From Epilithonimonas arachidiradicis (lineage in GTDB: Bacteria > Bacteroidota > Bacteroidia > Flavobacteriales > Weeksellaceae), in NCBI RefSeq assembly GCF_003610695.1, contig NZ_RAQH01000001.1, positions 124,001-188,000 of the forward strand: a stretch of DNA of 64,000 nucleotides. Reading direction: 5' to 3'. The position numbers and the translations under genes are program-made. Under the pieces are notes generated by a model, which saw only the letters and a list, made by a program, of their open reading frames with translations, did no database searches and was not told where the DNA came from. The stretch's first letter is position 1. Each line of letters starts with the position of its first letter. Below, in pieces: positions 18,581 to 27,047 of this stretch.

Positions 18581-19964
18581 CTCCTTCTTTTGCTTTATAA
18601 GTTTCACCAGAAATTTTCAAAATACTCTTCAATTCAGCCTGTGCAATTACAGGGAATGTTCTCGCATATAAAAGGAATAATACAGAGAAGAATCCGATTG
18701 TTCCAAGATATACTCCAACGTCAATAATCGTTGGTTTAAACATTGTCCAGGATGATGGTAAATAATCTCTTGATAAGTTGATAACAATAATATCAAAACG
18801 CTCGAACCACATACCAATGTTGATAATCAATGCTATGATGAATGTCCAGAAGATGTTGGTTCTGACTTTTTTGAACCAAAATGCCGCAGGAACTACCAGG
18901 TTACAGATAATCAATGCCCAGAATGCCCACCAATAAGGACCAACTGCGGCTCCAGGCGATAAGTAAGTAAAATCTTCGAATCTTGAACCGGAGTACCAAC
19001 CGATAAAATATTCAGTAGCATAAGCTACAGTTACCATACCACCAGTTACCACGATTACGATGTTCATAATCTCGATGTGGTACATTGTAATATAATCCTC
19101 AAGATGACAAACTTTTCTGGCAACCAACAATAGTGTTTGTACCATTGCAAATCCTGAGAAGATCGCACCTGCCACGAAGTACGGAGGATAGATTGTTGAG
19201 TGCCATCCTTTGATTACCGAAGTAGCAAAGTCAAAGGATACCGTGGTATGTACCGAGAATACAAGCGGTGTCGCCAAACCTGCAAGAACCAAAGATAGCT
19301 CTTCGAATCTCTGCCAATGTTTTGCTTTTCCACCCCATCCAAATGCTAAAAGCGTATAAATCTTTTTATTGAAAGGCGTTTTTGCTCTATCTCTAATCAT
19401 TGCAAAGTCAGGAATCAATCCCATAAACCAGAATACAACGGATACCGAGAAATAAGTTGAGATTGCAAATACGTCCCAAAGTAACGGCGAGTTAAAGTTA
19501 ACCCAAAGAGAACCAAATTGATTTGGCAAAGGGAAAACCCAGTAACCTACCCAAACTCTACCCATGTGAATCACCGGGAAAATCGCTGCCTGACATACTG
19601 CGAAGATAGTCATCGCTTCTGCAGAACGGTTTACCGACATTCTCCATCGTTGTCTAAATAATAATAGTACAGCAGAAATCAATGTTCCGGCGTGACCGAT
19701 ACCTACCCACCATACGAAATTGGTAATATCCCAACCCCAGTTGATAGTTCTGTTAAGTCCCCACGCACCGATTCCGGTTCCAATAGTGTAGGCGATACAA
19801 CCAAATCCGTAAACGAACAGTATCAAGGCTGCATACAGAGATGCCCACCACAGTTTTCCTGCACGTTCTTCGATAGGTCTGGCGATATCTTCTGTGATAT
19901 CGTGATAAGTCTTGTGACCAATAATTAAAGGTTCCCTTATCGGAGCTTCGTAATGTCCTGACAT
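18567..19964 (-). CDS. actC: Alternative complex III NrfD-like subunit ActC
   Basis: A 465-residue integral membrane protein of the NrfD/PsrC family with about ten helices. ActC holds the menaquinol site of ACIII. Signatures include the N-terminus (REPLIIGHKTYHDITEDI), WWVGIGHAGTLISAVLLL in the early helices, and GRVWVGYWVFPLPNQFGSLW. It lies 7 bp after actB and overlaps actD, with the order conserved as in other Bacteroidota act operons. Confidence 0.95.
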   Translation of the reverse strand: MSGHYEAPIREPLIIGHKTYHDITEDIARPIEERAGKLWWASLYAALILFVYGFGCIAYTIGTGIGAWGLNRTINWGWDITNFVWWVGIGHAGTLISAVLLLFRQRWRMSVNRSAEAMTIFAVCQAAIFPVIHMGRVWVGYWVFPLPNQFGSLWVNFNSPLLWDVFAISTYFSVSVVFWFMGLIPDFAMIRDRAKTPFNKKIYTLLAFGWGGKAKHWQRFEELSLVLAGLATPLVFSVHTTVSFDFATSVIKGWHSTIYPPYFVAGAIFSGFAMVQTLLLVARKVCHLEDYITMYHIEIMNIVIVVTGGMVTVAYATEYFIGWYSGSRFEDFTYLSPGAAVGPYWWAFWALIICNLVVPAAFWFKKVRTNIFWTFIIALIINIGMWFERFDIIVINLSRDYLPSSWTMFKPTIIDVGVYLGTIGFFSVLFLLYARTFPVIAQAELKSILKISGETYKAKEGDEHH

Positions 19965-19971
19965 TTTTTAC

Positions 19972-22900
19972 CTATTTATTATTTAAACTTTCTTTTCTGT
20001 TTCTGATTTTAGTATGATAGAAGACGTTTGGTTTTGTACCAATCTCCTCTAGCAATACATATTTTCTGTTGCTGCTGAACAAGCTACGAACTTCTGAATT
20101 AACATCATTCATATCTCCAAACTTCAGTGAGCCTGTAGAACAAGCGTTAGCACAAGCTACCTGGAATTCTCCATCCTGAACTTTTCTGCCATCTTTTTTA
20201 GCTTCAAGAATCACGTTCTGTGTCAATTGGATACACATAGAACATTTTTCCATCACCCCTCTTGTTCTTGTCACAACATCCGGGTTAAGAACCATTCTTC
20301 CCAAGTCGTTGTTCATATGGAAGTCGAATCTGTCGTTCAACGCATAGTTGAACCAGTTGAAACGTCTTACCTTATAAGGACAGTTGTTAGCACAATATCT
20401 TGTACCGATACATCTGTTATAAGCCATTTGGTTTTGCCCCTGCTTACCGTGTGAAGTTGCCGCTACCGGACAAACTGTTTCACAAGGTGCGTGGTTACAA
20501 TGCTGACACATTACCGGCTGGAAGATAACATCCGGATTCTCTGCTGCATTTTCCAACGCACCTTTGATTCCCAGAAGGTCACTACCATAAAGTTCCGGCA
20601 CAGCCATTCCTTCTTTCAAACCTTCGTACACTTCCACTTTTTGTTCAGTAGAATAATAACGGTCGATTCTCAACCAGTACATATCTCTGGACATTCTCAC
20701 CTCTTCCTTACCAACAACAGGAACGTTGTTCTCCGCCTGACAAGCGATAACGCAAGCGCCACATCCTGTACAAGAGTTAAGGTCTACAGAAAGATTGAAG
20801 TGAGGACCGTCTGTATCATCATAAGCATCCCAAAGGTCCACTTTACCAATTGGAAGTTCACCTCCAATCGTATGCATTGCCAATGGTTTGTTCCACTCAT
20901 CCACAGGTTTGTTGATAAAATCATCCAAAGTTACCTCCTTGGCAATCTCATAACGTCCCATCAAAGTATTTTGAAGCTGCATTCCTGCAAACTCGTGTCC
21001 GTTGCCTGATTTTTCAATTTTAACGTTCGTAAGAACGGTGTTGTAACCATCGAACAATGGATAAGCATTAACACCGGTTTCTGCTACTTTACCCGAATCT
21101 TTTTTACCATAACCCAAAGCCAATCCTAGAGAACCGTCTGCCTGGCCAGGTTGGATAAATACAGGAACATCTTTCAATGTTACACCGTTTACCGTTACAT
21201 TTACAGTATCACCGTCCAACTGCATTCTCGCATTAAGACTGTTTTCCAATCCTAAGCTTTCTGCATCTTTTGGAGAAATTGTCAGGTAATTATCCCAAGA
21301 CAATCTCGAAATTGGGTCCGGAAGCTCCATCAACCAAGGGTTGTTAGCCTGTGTTCCGTCTCCTATAGAAGGTTTGGTGTAAAGTTGTAGTTCTAATTGT
21401 GCCGGTTTGAAAGCTGACAATTCAGCAACTGCCTGAGCAGCGTTTCCGCCCGAGTAAGCTAATCCCGTAGAAAGACCTCCGGCAGTAAATCCGTTGTAAA
21501 GATTTTTGTTAAAAGACAATCCACCGTTTAATGTCAGTGCATTAGCCTTAAGATAATTGTAATAATTGTTAGCCGGATTATCCTTACCATTGGTCCAAAC
21601 CAAAAGTGATTCTTCGATCTGTCTTGATTTGTAGATTTTCTGAATAGTCGGCTGCATCAATGAATAAGCTCCGGTTTCCGGCGTGATGTCACCCCAAGAT
21701 TCCAACCAATGTGTAGAAGGGATAACTGCTTTTGATGCTTTGTATAATTCGTTTTTCTTATCAATGATTGCGACAGAATAAGGAACTTTTTCAATAGCTG
21801 CCTTCAGAGACTGACCTTTTGCGTGCGAATAAATTGGATTGATGTTATTCGTAATCAAAACGCCAACCTGTCCGCCATTTAACCAGGATAAAAACTCGTT
21901 GAATCTTGCGTTGTCGTATTCCTTAAGGAAATTAGCTCTACCTGTGAAAGCATTAGATGCTAATTTTTGGTTGATTAAGTGCGCCAAAACATAAGCCGCT
22001 TTGGAACCATCAGCGAAAACAACAGCATTGCCGCCTTTTGCCTGAAGTTCCTTCACGATTTCGGAAGCTAATTTATCTGATGTTCCACCATTTAGTCCAT
22101 TATAAACTTCTACCAAAGTTTTGAAAACTGCACTTGGCTTCAGTCTGTATCGGCTGTCGGCATTAGCACCTGTCAAGCTCATATTGGATTCTACCTGGAT
22201 ATGTCTCAACATATTTTCGCCTGGCTTTCTTGCTGCAGCGTAGGAAACTTCAAGGCTTGATGCGTTATAATCGCCTAAGAAATCTGCATTGAAAGAAACC
22301 ACCAACTGAGATTTGCTAAGGTCATAAACCGGCAAAGCTCTCTGACCGAATACTTCCTCAGCTGCATCCAAAGCTGCGGCATAAGGAATCGCATCATAAG
22401 TAATCAGTTCGGCAGAAGGATATTTAGTTTTGAAATCTCCAAAAAGTTTCTTGAAAGTTGGGCTTGGAAAAGAGTGAGATAATACTACAATCTTCTTCCC
22501 GCCATTCTGTGACTCTGCAAGCCCTTTCAGGATGAAATCATCTACTTTATTGAAATCTGTCTGTTCATCGCCATTCAATGAAGGATTTTTCACCTTGTCA
22601 TTATCATAAAGCGAAAGAACGCTGGCTTGAGCTCTGGCATTGGTTTTCCCAAGATTGCCTGCTGCTGGATTCGCATCGATTCTGATAGGACGACCTTCTC
22701 TGGTTTTTACCAAAACGCTGGCAAAATCGTAACCGTCAAAATATGAAGATGCGAAAAAGTTTGGAATTCCCGGGATGATATCGTGTGGCTTAACCACATA
22801 CGGAATTGTTTTGATCACCGGTGCCTCACAAGCTGCCAAAGTTACTGCAGCGGTAGAGAATCCCAATAGTTTCAGGAAATCTCTACGAGAAGTCCCTGAA

Positions 22901-23031
22901 TTGTTCTCAGAGTTATCTAAGAAATCTTCAACCGGAATTTCATTCTGGAACTCTTTAGCCGCCAACTTTGCATTCAAAGTCGGATCTTTTAGTTCGTGAA
23001 TACTTCTGAATTGTATTTTATTTGAAGCCAT
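19972..23031 (-). CDS. actB: Alternative complex III iron-sulfur subunit ActB (molybdopterin oxidoreductase-like fusion)
   Basis: A 1019-residue protein. A Tat motif SRRDFLKLLGF lies at 48-58, and a cysteine follows in LAACEAP (residue 68), which could be lipidated. The long middle part has the fold of molybdopterin oxidoreductases but no cofactor is expected in ACIII. The C-terminal quarter is a four-cluster ferredoxin: CTGCGACVIAC, CQHCNHAPCETVCP, CIGTRYCANNCP and CSMC...CANACSTG. These clusters carry electrons from quinol toward ActA hemes. Located between actA and actC. Confidence 0.95.
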   Translation of the reverse strand: MASNKIQFRSIHELKDPTLNAKLAAKEFQNEIPVEDFLDNSENNSGTSRRDFLKLLGFSTAAVTLAACEAPVIKTIPYVVKPHDIIPGIPNFFASSYFDGYDFASVLVKTREGRPIRIDANPAAGNLGKTNARAQASVLSLYDNDKVKNPSLNGDEQTDFNKVDDFILKGLAESQNGGKKIVVLSHSFPSPTFKKLFGDFKTKYPSAELITYDAIPYAAALDAAEEVFGQRALPVYDLSKSQLVVSFNADFLGDYNASSLEVSYAAARKPGENMLRHIQVESNMSLTGANADSRYRLKPSAVFKTLVEVYNGLNGGTSDKLASEIVKELQAKGGNAVVFADGSKAAYVLAHLINQKLASNAFTGRANFLKEYDNARFNEFLSWLNGGQVGVLITNNINPIYSHAKGQSLKAAIEKVPYSVAIIDKKNELYKASKAVIPSTHWLESWGDITPETGAYSLMQPTIQKIYKSRQIEESLLVWTNGKDNPANNYYNYLKANALTLNGGLSFNKNLYNGFTAGGLSTGLAYSGGNAAQAVAELSAFKPAQLELQLYTKPSIGDGTQANNPWLMELPDPISRLSWDNYLTISPKDAESLGLENSLNARMQLDGDTVNVTVNGVTLKDVPVFIQPGQADGSLGLALGYGKKDSGKVAETGVNAYPLFDGYNTVLTNVKIEKSGNGHEFAGMQLQNTLMGRYEIAKEVTLDDFINKPVDEWNKPLAMHTIGGELPIGKVDLWDAYDDTDGPHFNLSVDLNSCTGCGACVIACQAENNVPVVGKEEVRMSRDMYWLRIDRYYSTEQKVEVYEGLKEGMAVPELYGSDLLGIKGALENAAENPDVIFQPVMCQHCNHAPCETVCPVAATSHGKQGQNQMAYNRCIGTRYCANNCPYKVRRFNWFNYALNDRFDFHMNNDLGRMVLNPDVVTRTRGVMEKCSMCIQLTQNVILEAKKDGRKVQDGEFQVACANACSTGSLKFGDMNDVNSEVRSLFSSNRKYVLLEEIGTKPNVFYHTKIRNRKESLNNK

Positions 23032-23052
23032 TTATACTTCTAATTTTTGTTA

Positions 23053-24423
23053 TTAATAATGACATTTACCACACTCAAGACCTCCGATTGCATCTACAGT
23101 AATCTTAGTTCCTTCACCATATTGTTTTTTCAACTTATCGTGGAGATTCTTGAAGTATTCTTTATTGTAACCATTGTTCATATCGACCTCTGTAGTTCTG
23201 TGACACTCGATACACCATCCCATCGTGAAGTTGTTCGCCATCTGCACCACATTCATCGTGTCAATTTTACCGTGACAAGCCTTACAAACAACATCAATCT
23301 TATTCGCCGGATCTTTCTGCTTAGCATTGAAACTGCTGATAATCGCCTGCTCTCCCGCTACTACGTGCTGTGCGTGATTGAAGTAAACGAAATCCGGCAT
23401 ATTGTGGATTCTGGTCCATTCGATTGGTGTTGTCTTACCAGTATAAGCCTGCTTAGACTCATCCCAACCAGCTGCCGCATAGATTTTTTTGATTTCTCCT
23501 GTGTAGAATTCTCTGTCTTTTCCTGGCTCTATGTATTTTCCTTTGTACTCAGAAATCGCTCTGTGACAGTTCATACAAACATTAACAGAAGGGATCTCCG
23601 ACACTTTACCATATTTGGCACTGGAGTGACAAAGCTGACAGTCGATTTTATTTTCTCCTGCGTGAATCTTGTGTGAGAAGTAGATCGGCTGTTCCGGCGC
23701 ATAGCCTTTGTAAACACCAATCCACATCAGCCAGTTCCAAACGCCGTAAGCCGCAAACAGTGCCAGCAATGCGATAACACCTTTGCCAACGTAGCTGTAC
23801 TTTTCGTATAACTTGGAGAAAGAAGTAAGTCTTGTAGAATTAAGTTCCGATAATTCTGGTGACTGCTGAATCTTTACTAATTGACGGACCTTAAGTAGCA
23901 ACCAGAACAATAAACCTGCAATTGCTATAAGCGCAGCAACCATAATTTTAGAGTTGAGCTGCTGGGCTTTTGCAGCTTCAATAGAAGCTAAGTCGTTTGC
24001 ATTGGCAGCTTCTCCCGCATTATCCGCAGCTGGTTCTTCAGCCGGAGGATTAGTTGTATATTCTAAAATATCATTGATATCCTGATCTGTTAGATTAGGA
24101 AACTGTAACATTTCAGTTTTGTTGAACTTTTCAAAAACCTCATTGGCATACTTATCACCAGATGCTCTTAAAGCCTTGTTGTCTTTAATCCATTTGTGAA
24201 GCCAATCTGTGTCAAGATTCTGTTCCTTTTTTAATCTGTCTACAACGCCACCAAGTGCCGGTCCAATAACTTGTTTATCCAATGCGTGACAAGCCGTACA
24301 GTTTGTCTTGAACAACTCCTGTCCTTTTTTTGGATCGCCTTGTGCATAAACAGAAGCGCCGGTTGACAACAATAAACTAATTGCTATCAGACCCTTTTTG
24401 TAATGCTTTCTCCAACTAATCAT
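23053..24423 (-). CDS. actA: Alternative complex III multiheme cytochrome c ActA with N-terminal monoheme domain
   Basis: 456 residues with six CxxCH motifs, at 42-46, 262-266, 283-287, 380-384, 404-408 and 451-455. The last five form the pentaheme ActA domain. The first belongs to an N-terminal class I cytochrome c domain (about 28-125) behind a signal peptide. An acidic/Ala linker and two transmembrane segments (about 159-178 and 215-236) separate the two. It starts the act operon. The extra heme domain suggests an added electron outlet (inference). Confidence 0.93.
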   Translation of the reverse strand: MISWRKHYKKGLIAISLLLSTGASVYAQGDPKKGQELFKTNCTACHALDKQVIGPALGGVVDRLKKEQNLDTDWLHKWIKDNKALRASGDKYANEVFEKFNKTEMLQFPNLTDQDINDILEYTTNPPAEEPAADNAGEAANANDLASIEAAKAQQLNSKIMVAALIAIAGLLFWLLLKVRQLVKIQQSPELSELNSTRLTSFSKLYEKYSYVGKGVIALLALFAAYGVWNWLMWIGVYKGYAPEQPIYFSHKIHAGENKIDCQLCHSSAKYGKVSEIPSVNVCMNCHRAISEYKGKYIEPGKDREFYTGEIKKIYAAAGWDESKQAYTGKTTPIEWTRIHNMPDFVYFNHAQHVVAGEQAIISSFNAKQKDPANKIDVVCKACHGKIDTMNVVQMANNFTMGWCIECHRTTEVDMNNGYNKEYFKNLHDKLKKQYGEGTKITVDAIGGLECGKCHY

Positions 24424-24472
24424 TTATATAATCTTGGGTTAGTAAATTGTATTGAGTTTACATTCAATTCCG

Positions 24473-24480
24473 CAAAAATA
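24473..24480 (-). promoter_or_regulatory. -7 box of the act operon
   Basis: TATTTTTG on the minus strand, 49 bp before the actA ATG. No clear -33 TTG is at the usual distance. Confidence 0.5.
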
Positions 24481-24562
24481 GCACTTTAACAAAAATTAAG
24501 AAGAGCAATTGGGATGGATTTTCTCATTTCTTTTTAATTTGTAATTGTTCTAAATAAGAGCG

Positions 24563-24593
24563 TTTGCGATTACTACAAATTATTTTAAATTTG
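24563..24593 (+). promoter_or_regulatory. Promoter of the SPOR gene
   Basis: TTTG at 24563-24566, 19 bp, then TAAATTTG at 24586-24593. Both Bacteroidota elements are present at the consensus distance, 17 bp before the ATG. Confidence 0.65.
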
Positions 24594-24610
24594 CTAAAAA
24601 TAAATTTTAA

Positions 24611-25120
24611 ATGAATCATCTTCTTAAGCTTTTCATAATCTCCGCGCTATTCTGTTTTTACCAAATTGATGCTCAATACGTTGTAAAAAAAGACACTTTA
24701 TCCGGAACTGAACTTTCTTTCTCGTTTGATGAACGTGTAAACAGCGCGCTTGAGAAAATAGAAGGTAATTGCAACCGTATAACCGACGCTCCAGCAAAAA
24801 CACCAACAAAGATTTTGGTTCCGAGCAGAGAACTTACCACTGCCGAGATCTGTAGAAAAAATCCAAAAATAATGGGTTACAAGATCCAGGTTGTTACCGT
24901 AAAAAGCAATGAAGAAGCCAGAAAAATCGCTACAGAATTCAGAAGTAATTTCAGAAATTTAAAAGTGGAAACAGACGCTTCACTCAGACCGAACTATAAA
25001 ATCCTTGCCGGAAGTTATTTTTCTAGACAGAGTGCCGCCGAAGATCTCAGGAATGTCAAGAAGGTTTATCCTACTGCTCTCGTCGTTTCCTACGCAGTCT
25101 TTTGTGTAGATGCTAAATAA
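24611..25120 (+). CDS. Exported SPOR domain protein
   Basis: 169 residues: a signal peptide (about 1-21, cut after IDAQ), a variable middle, and a C-terminal SPOR domain from about residue 95 (YKIQVVTVKSNEEARKIATE ... NYKILAGSYFSRQSAAEDL). SPOR domains bind peptidoglycan strands lacking stem peptides, often at the septum. Four cysteines (in NCNRI, EICRK and FCVDAK among others) may form disulfides. It is transcribed divergently from the act operon and ends at a strong terminator. Confidence 0.88.
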   Translation: MNHLLKLFIISALFCFYQIDAQYVVKKDTLSGTELSFSFDERVNSALEKIEGNCNRITDAPAKTPTKILVPSRELTTAEICRKNPKIMGYKIQVVTVKSNEEARKIATEFRSNFRNLKVETDASLRPNYKILAGSYFSRQSAAEDLRNVKKVYPTALVVSYAVFCVDAK

Positions 25121-25153
25121 AAAAACGCCTTCGGAATCCGAAGGCGTTTTTTA
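25121..25153. terminator. Strong bidirectional terminator
   Basis: CGCCTTCGG-AAT-CCGAAGGCG at 25126-25146, with A-rich left and T-rich right flanks. It is shared by the SPOR gene and the converging membrane-protein gene. Confidence 0.88.
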
Positions 25154-26428
25154 TCTATAATAAGTTTCCAAGAATTGATAAAACTCTGTCAATCGATAAT
25201 AATTGTTCATTCCCAAATAGACCGTCATTATCAAAAGCAATCCGTAAAATAAACTCAAAGCAACAGTTTTATCTCGATAACTGAAGAACAGCCAGCCTAT
25301 CAAAAGCGGATACACAAAAACAAAATGTCCGCCGTAAATGTAAGAAGTATGAAGCCCGAACTTCAAAATGCAATGAACCAAAACATCAAATAGGAATGTA
25401 ATCACAAGAATCCAAATCAGCTTATTTTTATAATTCCTGAAAATGCTCCAAATCATTATCAACACAATCAATCCGACGAAGACATAAGGAACCACAGAGC
25501 TGTAAACATCCATAAACAATGCTTTGTAGTAAAACGTTTTGTCTTTGTTATGATAATCTCGGATCTCATAATTCGAAAACAAAATATTGCCTCCAAAAAA
25601 CCAGGAATAAATCATATCCCAAAGCGGCGTAGCTTTAGGTTTTGAGAATTTGTCGTATTGTTCTTCGGTTTTGTTGAGGAAATTCTGGAAATTAAAATTC
25701 AGTCTCAACATAAAAAGGAATACGAAAACAACAACCGAAGTTGCAATTTTTGCCGCAGCCATTCCGATTTTTTTCCAGTTCCAGAAGATTTTCTTTTCAA
25801 ACAGGAACGGAATGTAAACTTTGACAATATTGGTAATCGTCAATCCCCCGATGAAAACAGAACTGAAAATCGTTGCGCCAAAAGAAATTGGTTTTTCTTC
25901 CTGAATTTTCCTGGCGGAATAATAATTGAAAATCGAAAGAAACAATAAAGTGTAAGTGTAAGTTTCTGGTGTAAAACTTAGCAAAATATTCGTCACAAAC
26001 AAGCCGTAGAAAACTAAAATTAACAGGCTGATTTTTAGAGGAAGCTGAATAATGTTATTCAGATATTTGAATATTTGAACATTGGCAAGAGAAATCACAA
26101 CTGTTGAAAACATAGCCAAAACCAATCTGAAAACCGAATTATAATGATTTCCCGAAATCCACAATGCAAAATCACGGATACAATCGAAAAAATAATTGGA
26201 CAACGGATGTCTCTCAAAACCGCCGCCAGTCTGGACAATCGCCCGGTTATCAAAACTAAAATAACCATCCCAAGGAATTCTGTCATCATAAATGATTCTG
26301 AAATTCTCCGCGATGAACCAGGCATTCGTACCATAAAGAATAACAAAGAAAAGGAAAATCCATAATTCAGTTTTGGTTGACGGAAAAATGATTTTCAGGA
26401 TGGATAGAATTTTATTCAGGATTTTCAA
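25151..26428 (-). CDS. Polytopic membrane protein (DUF6080/GT-C-like)
   Basis: 425 residues with about ten hydrophobic helices starting near residue 22. After the first helix comes a large hydrophilic loop with acidic residues (NFRIIYDDRIPWDGYFSFD, GGGFERHPLSNYFF), the arrangement expected of GT-C membrane glycosyltransferases. I recall similar Bacteroidota proteins annotated as DUF6080, but cannot confirm this. A transferase role is only a suggestion. It has its own -7 box at 26445-26452. Confidence 0.6.
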   Translation of the reverse strand: MKILNKILSILKIIFPSTKTELWIFLFFVILYGTNAWFIAENFRIIYDDRIPWDGYFSFDNRAIVQTGGGFERHPLSNYFFDCIRDFALWISGNHYNSVFRLVLAMFSTVVISLANVQIFKYLNNIIQLPLKISLLILVFYGLFVTNILLSFTPETYTYTLLFLSIFNYYSARKIQEEKPISFGATIFSSVFIGGLTITNIVKVYIPFLFEKKIFWNWKKIGMAAAKIATSVVVFVFLFMLRLNFNFQNFLNKTEEQYDKFSKPKATPLWDMIYSWFFGGNILFSNYEIRDYHNKDKTFYYKALFMDVYSSVVPYVFVGLIVLIMIWSIFRNYKNKLIWILVITFLFDVLVHCILKFGLHTSYIYGGHFVFVYPLLIGWLFFSYRDKTVALSLFYGLLLIMTVYLGMNNYYRLTEFYQFLETYYR

Positions 26429-26444
26429 GTTTGGAATATTTCTG

Positions 26445-26452
26445 CAAAAATA
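26445..26452 (-). promoter_or_regulatory. -7 box upstream of the membrane-protein gene
   Basis: TATTTTTG on the minus strand, 17 bp before the ATG at 26428. Confidence 0.45.
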
Positions 26453-26475
26453 GAAAATGAAAGTGAAGCAGAAAA

Positions 26476-26799
26476 CTAAAGATGTTTGACAATCTCAGAA
26501 TGACTATTTGTTATGAAAGTTACAAGATATCTATTTTCCATATTCTCAAAGAAAATATACCAAGTTGTAGTATGATTGGCTTTGTAGAAAATATATTTTG
26601 ATCCTAGCTGCAACAAGCTCTCAGGTGTATTTCTAAAAGGGAAAATCGGAAGATTATATTCTATGAAATCTACAATATCATCAACATAATCAAATGAACT
26701 TTCCAAAAAACCAAAATAATCTTTTTGAAAAAGCACAAAAGCTAAATCATTCAAATATTTTTCCGCTTCGGGTAAATATTGAATAATTATTTTTTCCAA
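26476..26799 (-). CDS. ParE/RelE-superfamily toxin
   Basis: A 107-residue protein with the ParE/RelE layout: an N-terminal strand and two helices (YLPEAEKYLNDLAFVLFQKDYFGF), then strands ending TTWYIFFENMENRYLVTFITNSH. The family either poisons gyrase (ParE) or cleaves mRNA (RelE); the sequence does not decide which. Its ATG lies inside the end of the upstream antitoxin-like gene (13-bp overlap), the usual order and coupling of such pairs. Confidence 0.7.
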   Translation of the reverse strand: MEKIIIQYLPEAEKYLNDLAFVLFQKDYFGFLESSFDYVDDIVDFIEYNLPIFPFRNTPESLLQLGSKYIFYKANHTTTWYIFFENMENRYLVTFITNSHSEIVKHL

Positions 26800-26984
26800 G
26801 GTAAAGTTTTCAAAAATTCTTTTGTCCGCTTTTTAAGTTCCTCACCAGAAATACCTCTTTCCCACTCCTTTTCGAAATCAAAAGAATTTTTACTCCTGAT
26901 TTTTTTAATTTCTTCAATGACAGCCGGATTTTCCAAAGTGTGAATCCACTTGATGATCTCACTTTTTTCAGATGCTAAACTCAT
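26787..26984 (-). CDS. Small antitoxin partner of the ParE/RelE-type toxin
   Basis: 65 residues, highly charged and helical (HTLENPAVIEEIKKIRSK, FDFEKEWERGISGEELKKR). It resembles the short antitoxins found before ParE/RelE toxins in Bacteroidota. The frame is open to 27041, but a TATCTTTG -7 box at 27006-27013 lies inside that extension, so the ATG at 26984 is preferred. No separate DNA-binding fold is obvious. The function is inferred from size, coupling and order. Confidence 0.65.
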   Translation of the reverse strand: MSLASEKSEIIKWIHTLENPAVIEEIKKIRSKNSFDFEKEWERGISGEELKKRTKEFLKTLPWKK

Positions 26985-27005
26985 TGTTTTATAGATTGGT
27001 TGTAA

Positions 27006-27013
27006 CAAAGATA
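27006..27013 (-). promoter_or_regulatory. -7 box of the toxin-antitoxin operon
   Basis: TATCTTTG on the minus strand, 22 bp before the antitoxin ATG. Confidence 0.5.
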
Positions 27014-27047
27014 GAGAATATTTTGAAATTAATTTGGGCAATATAAT

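Noticed and set aside
15998..24423. Nitrite reductase (Nrf) or polysulfide reductase operon
   Set aside because: The full set ActA-ActF in order, including DUF3341 ActD and two NrfD-like subunits, identifies alternative complex III.
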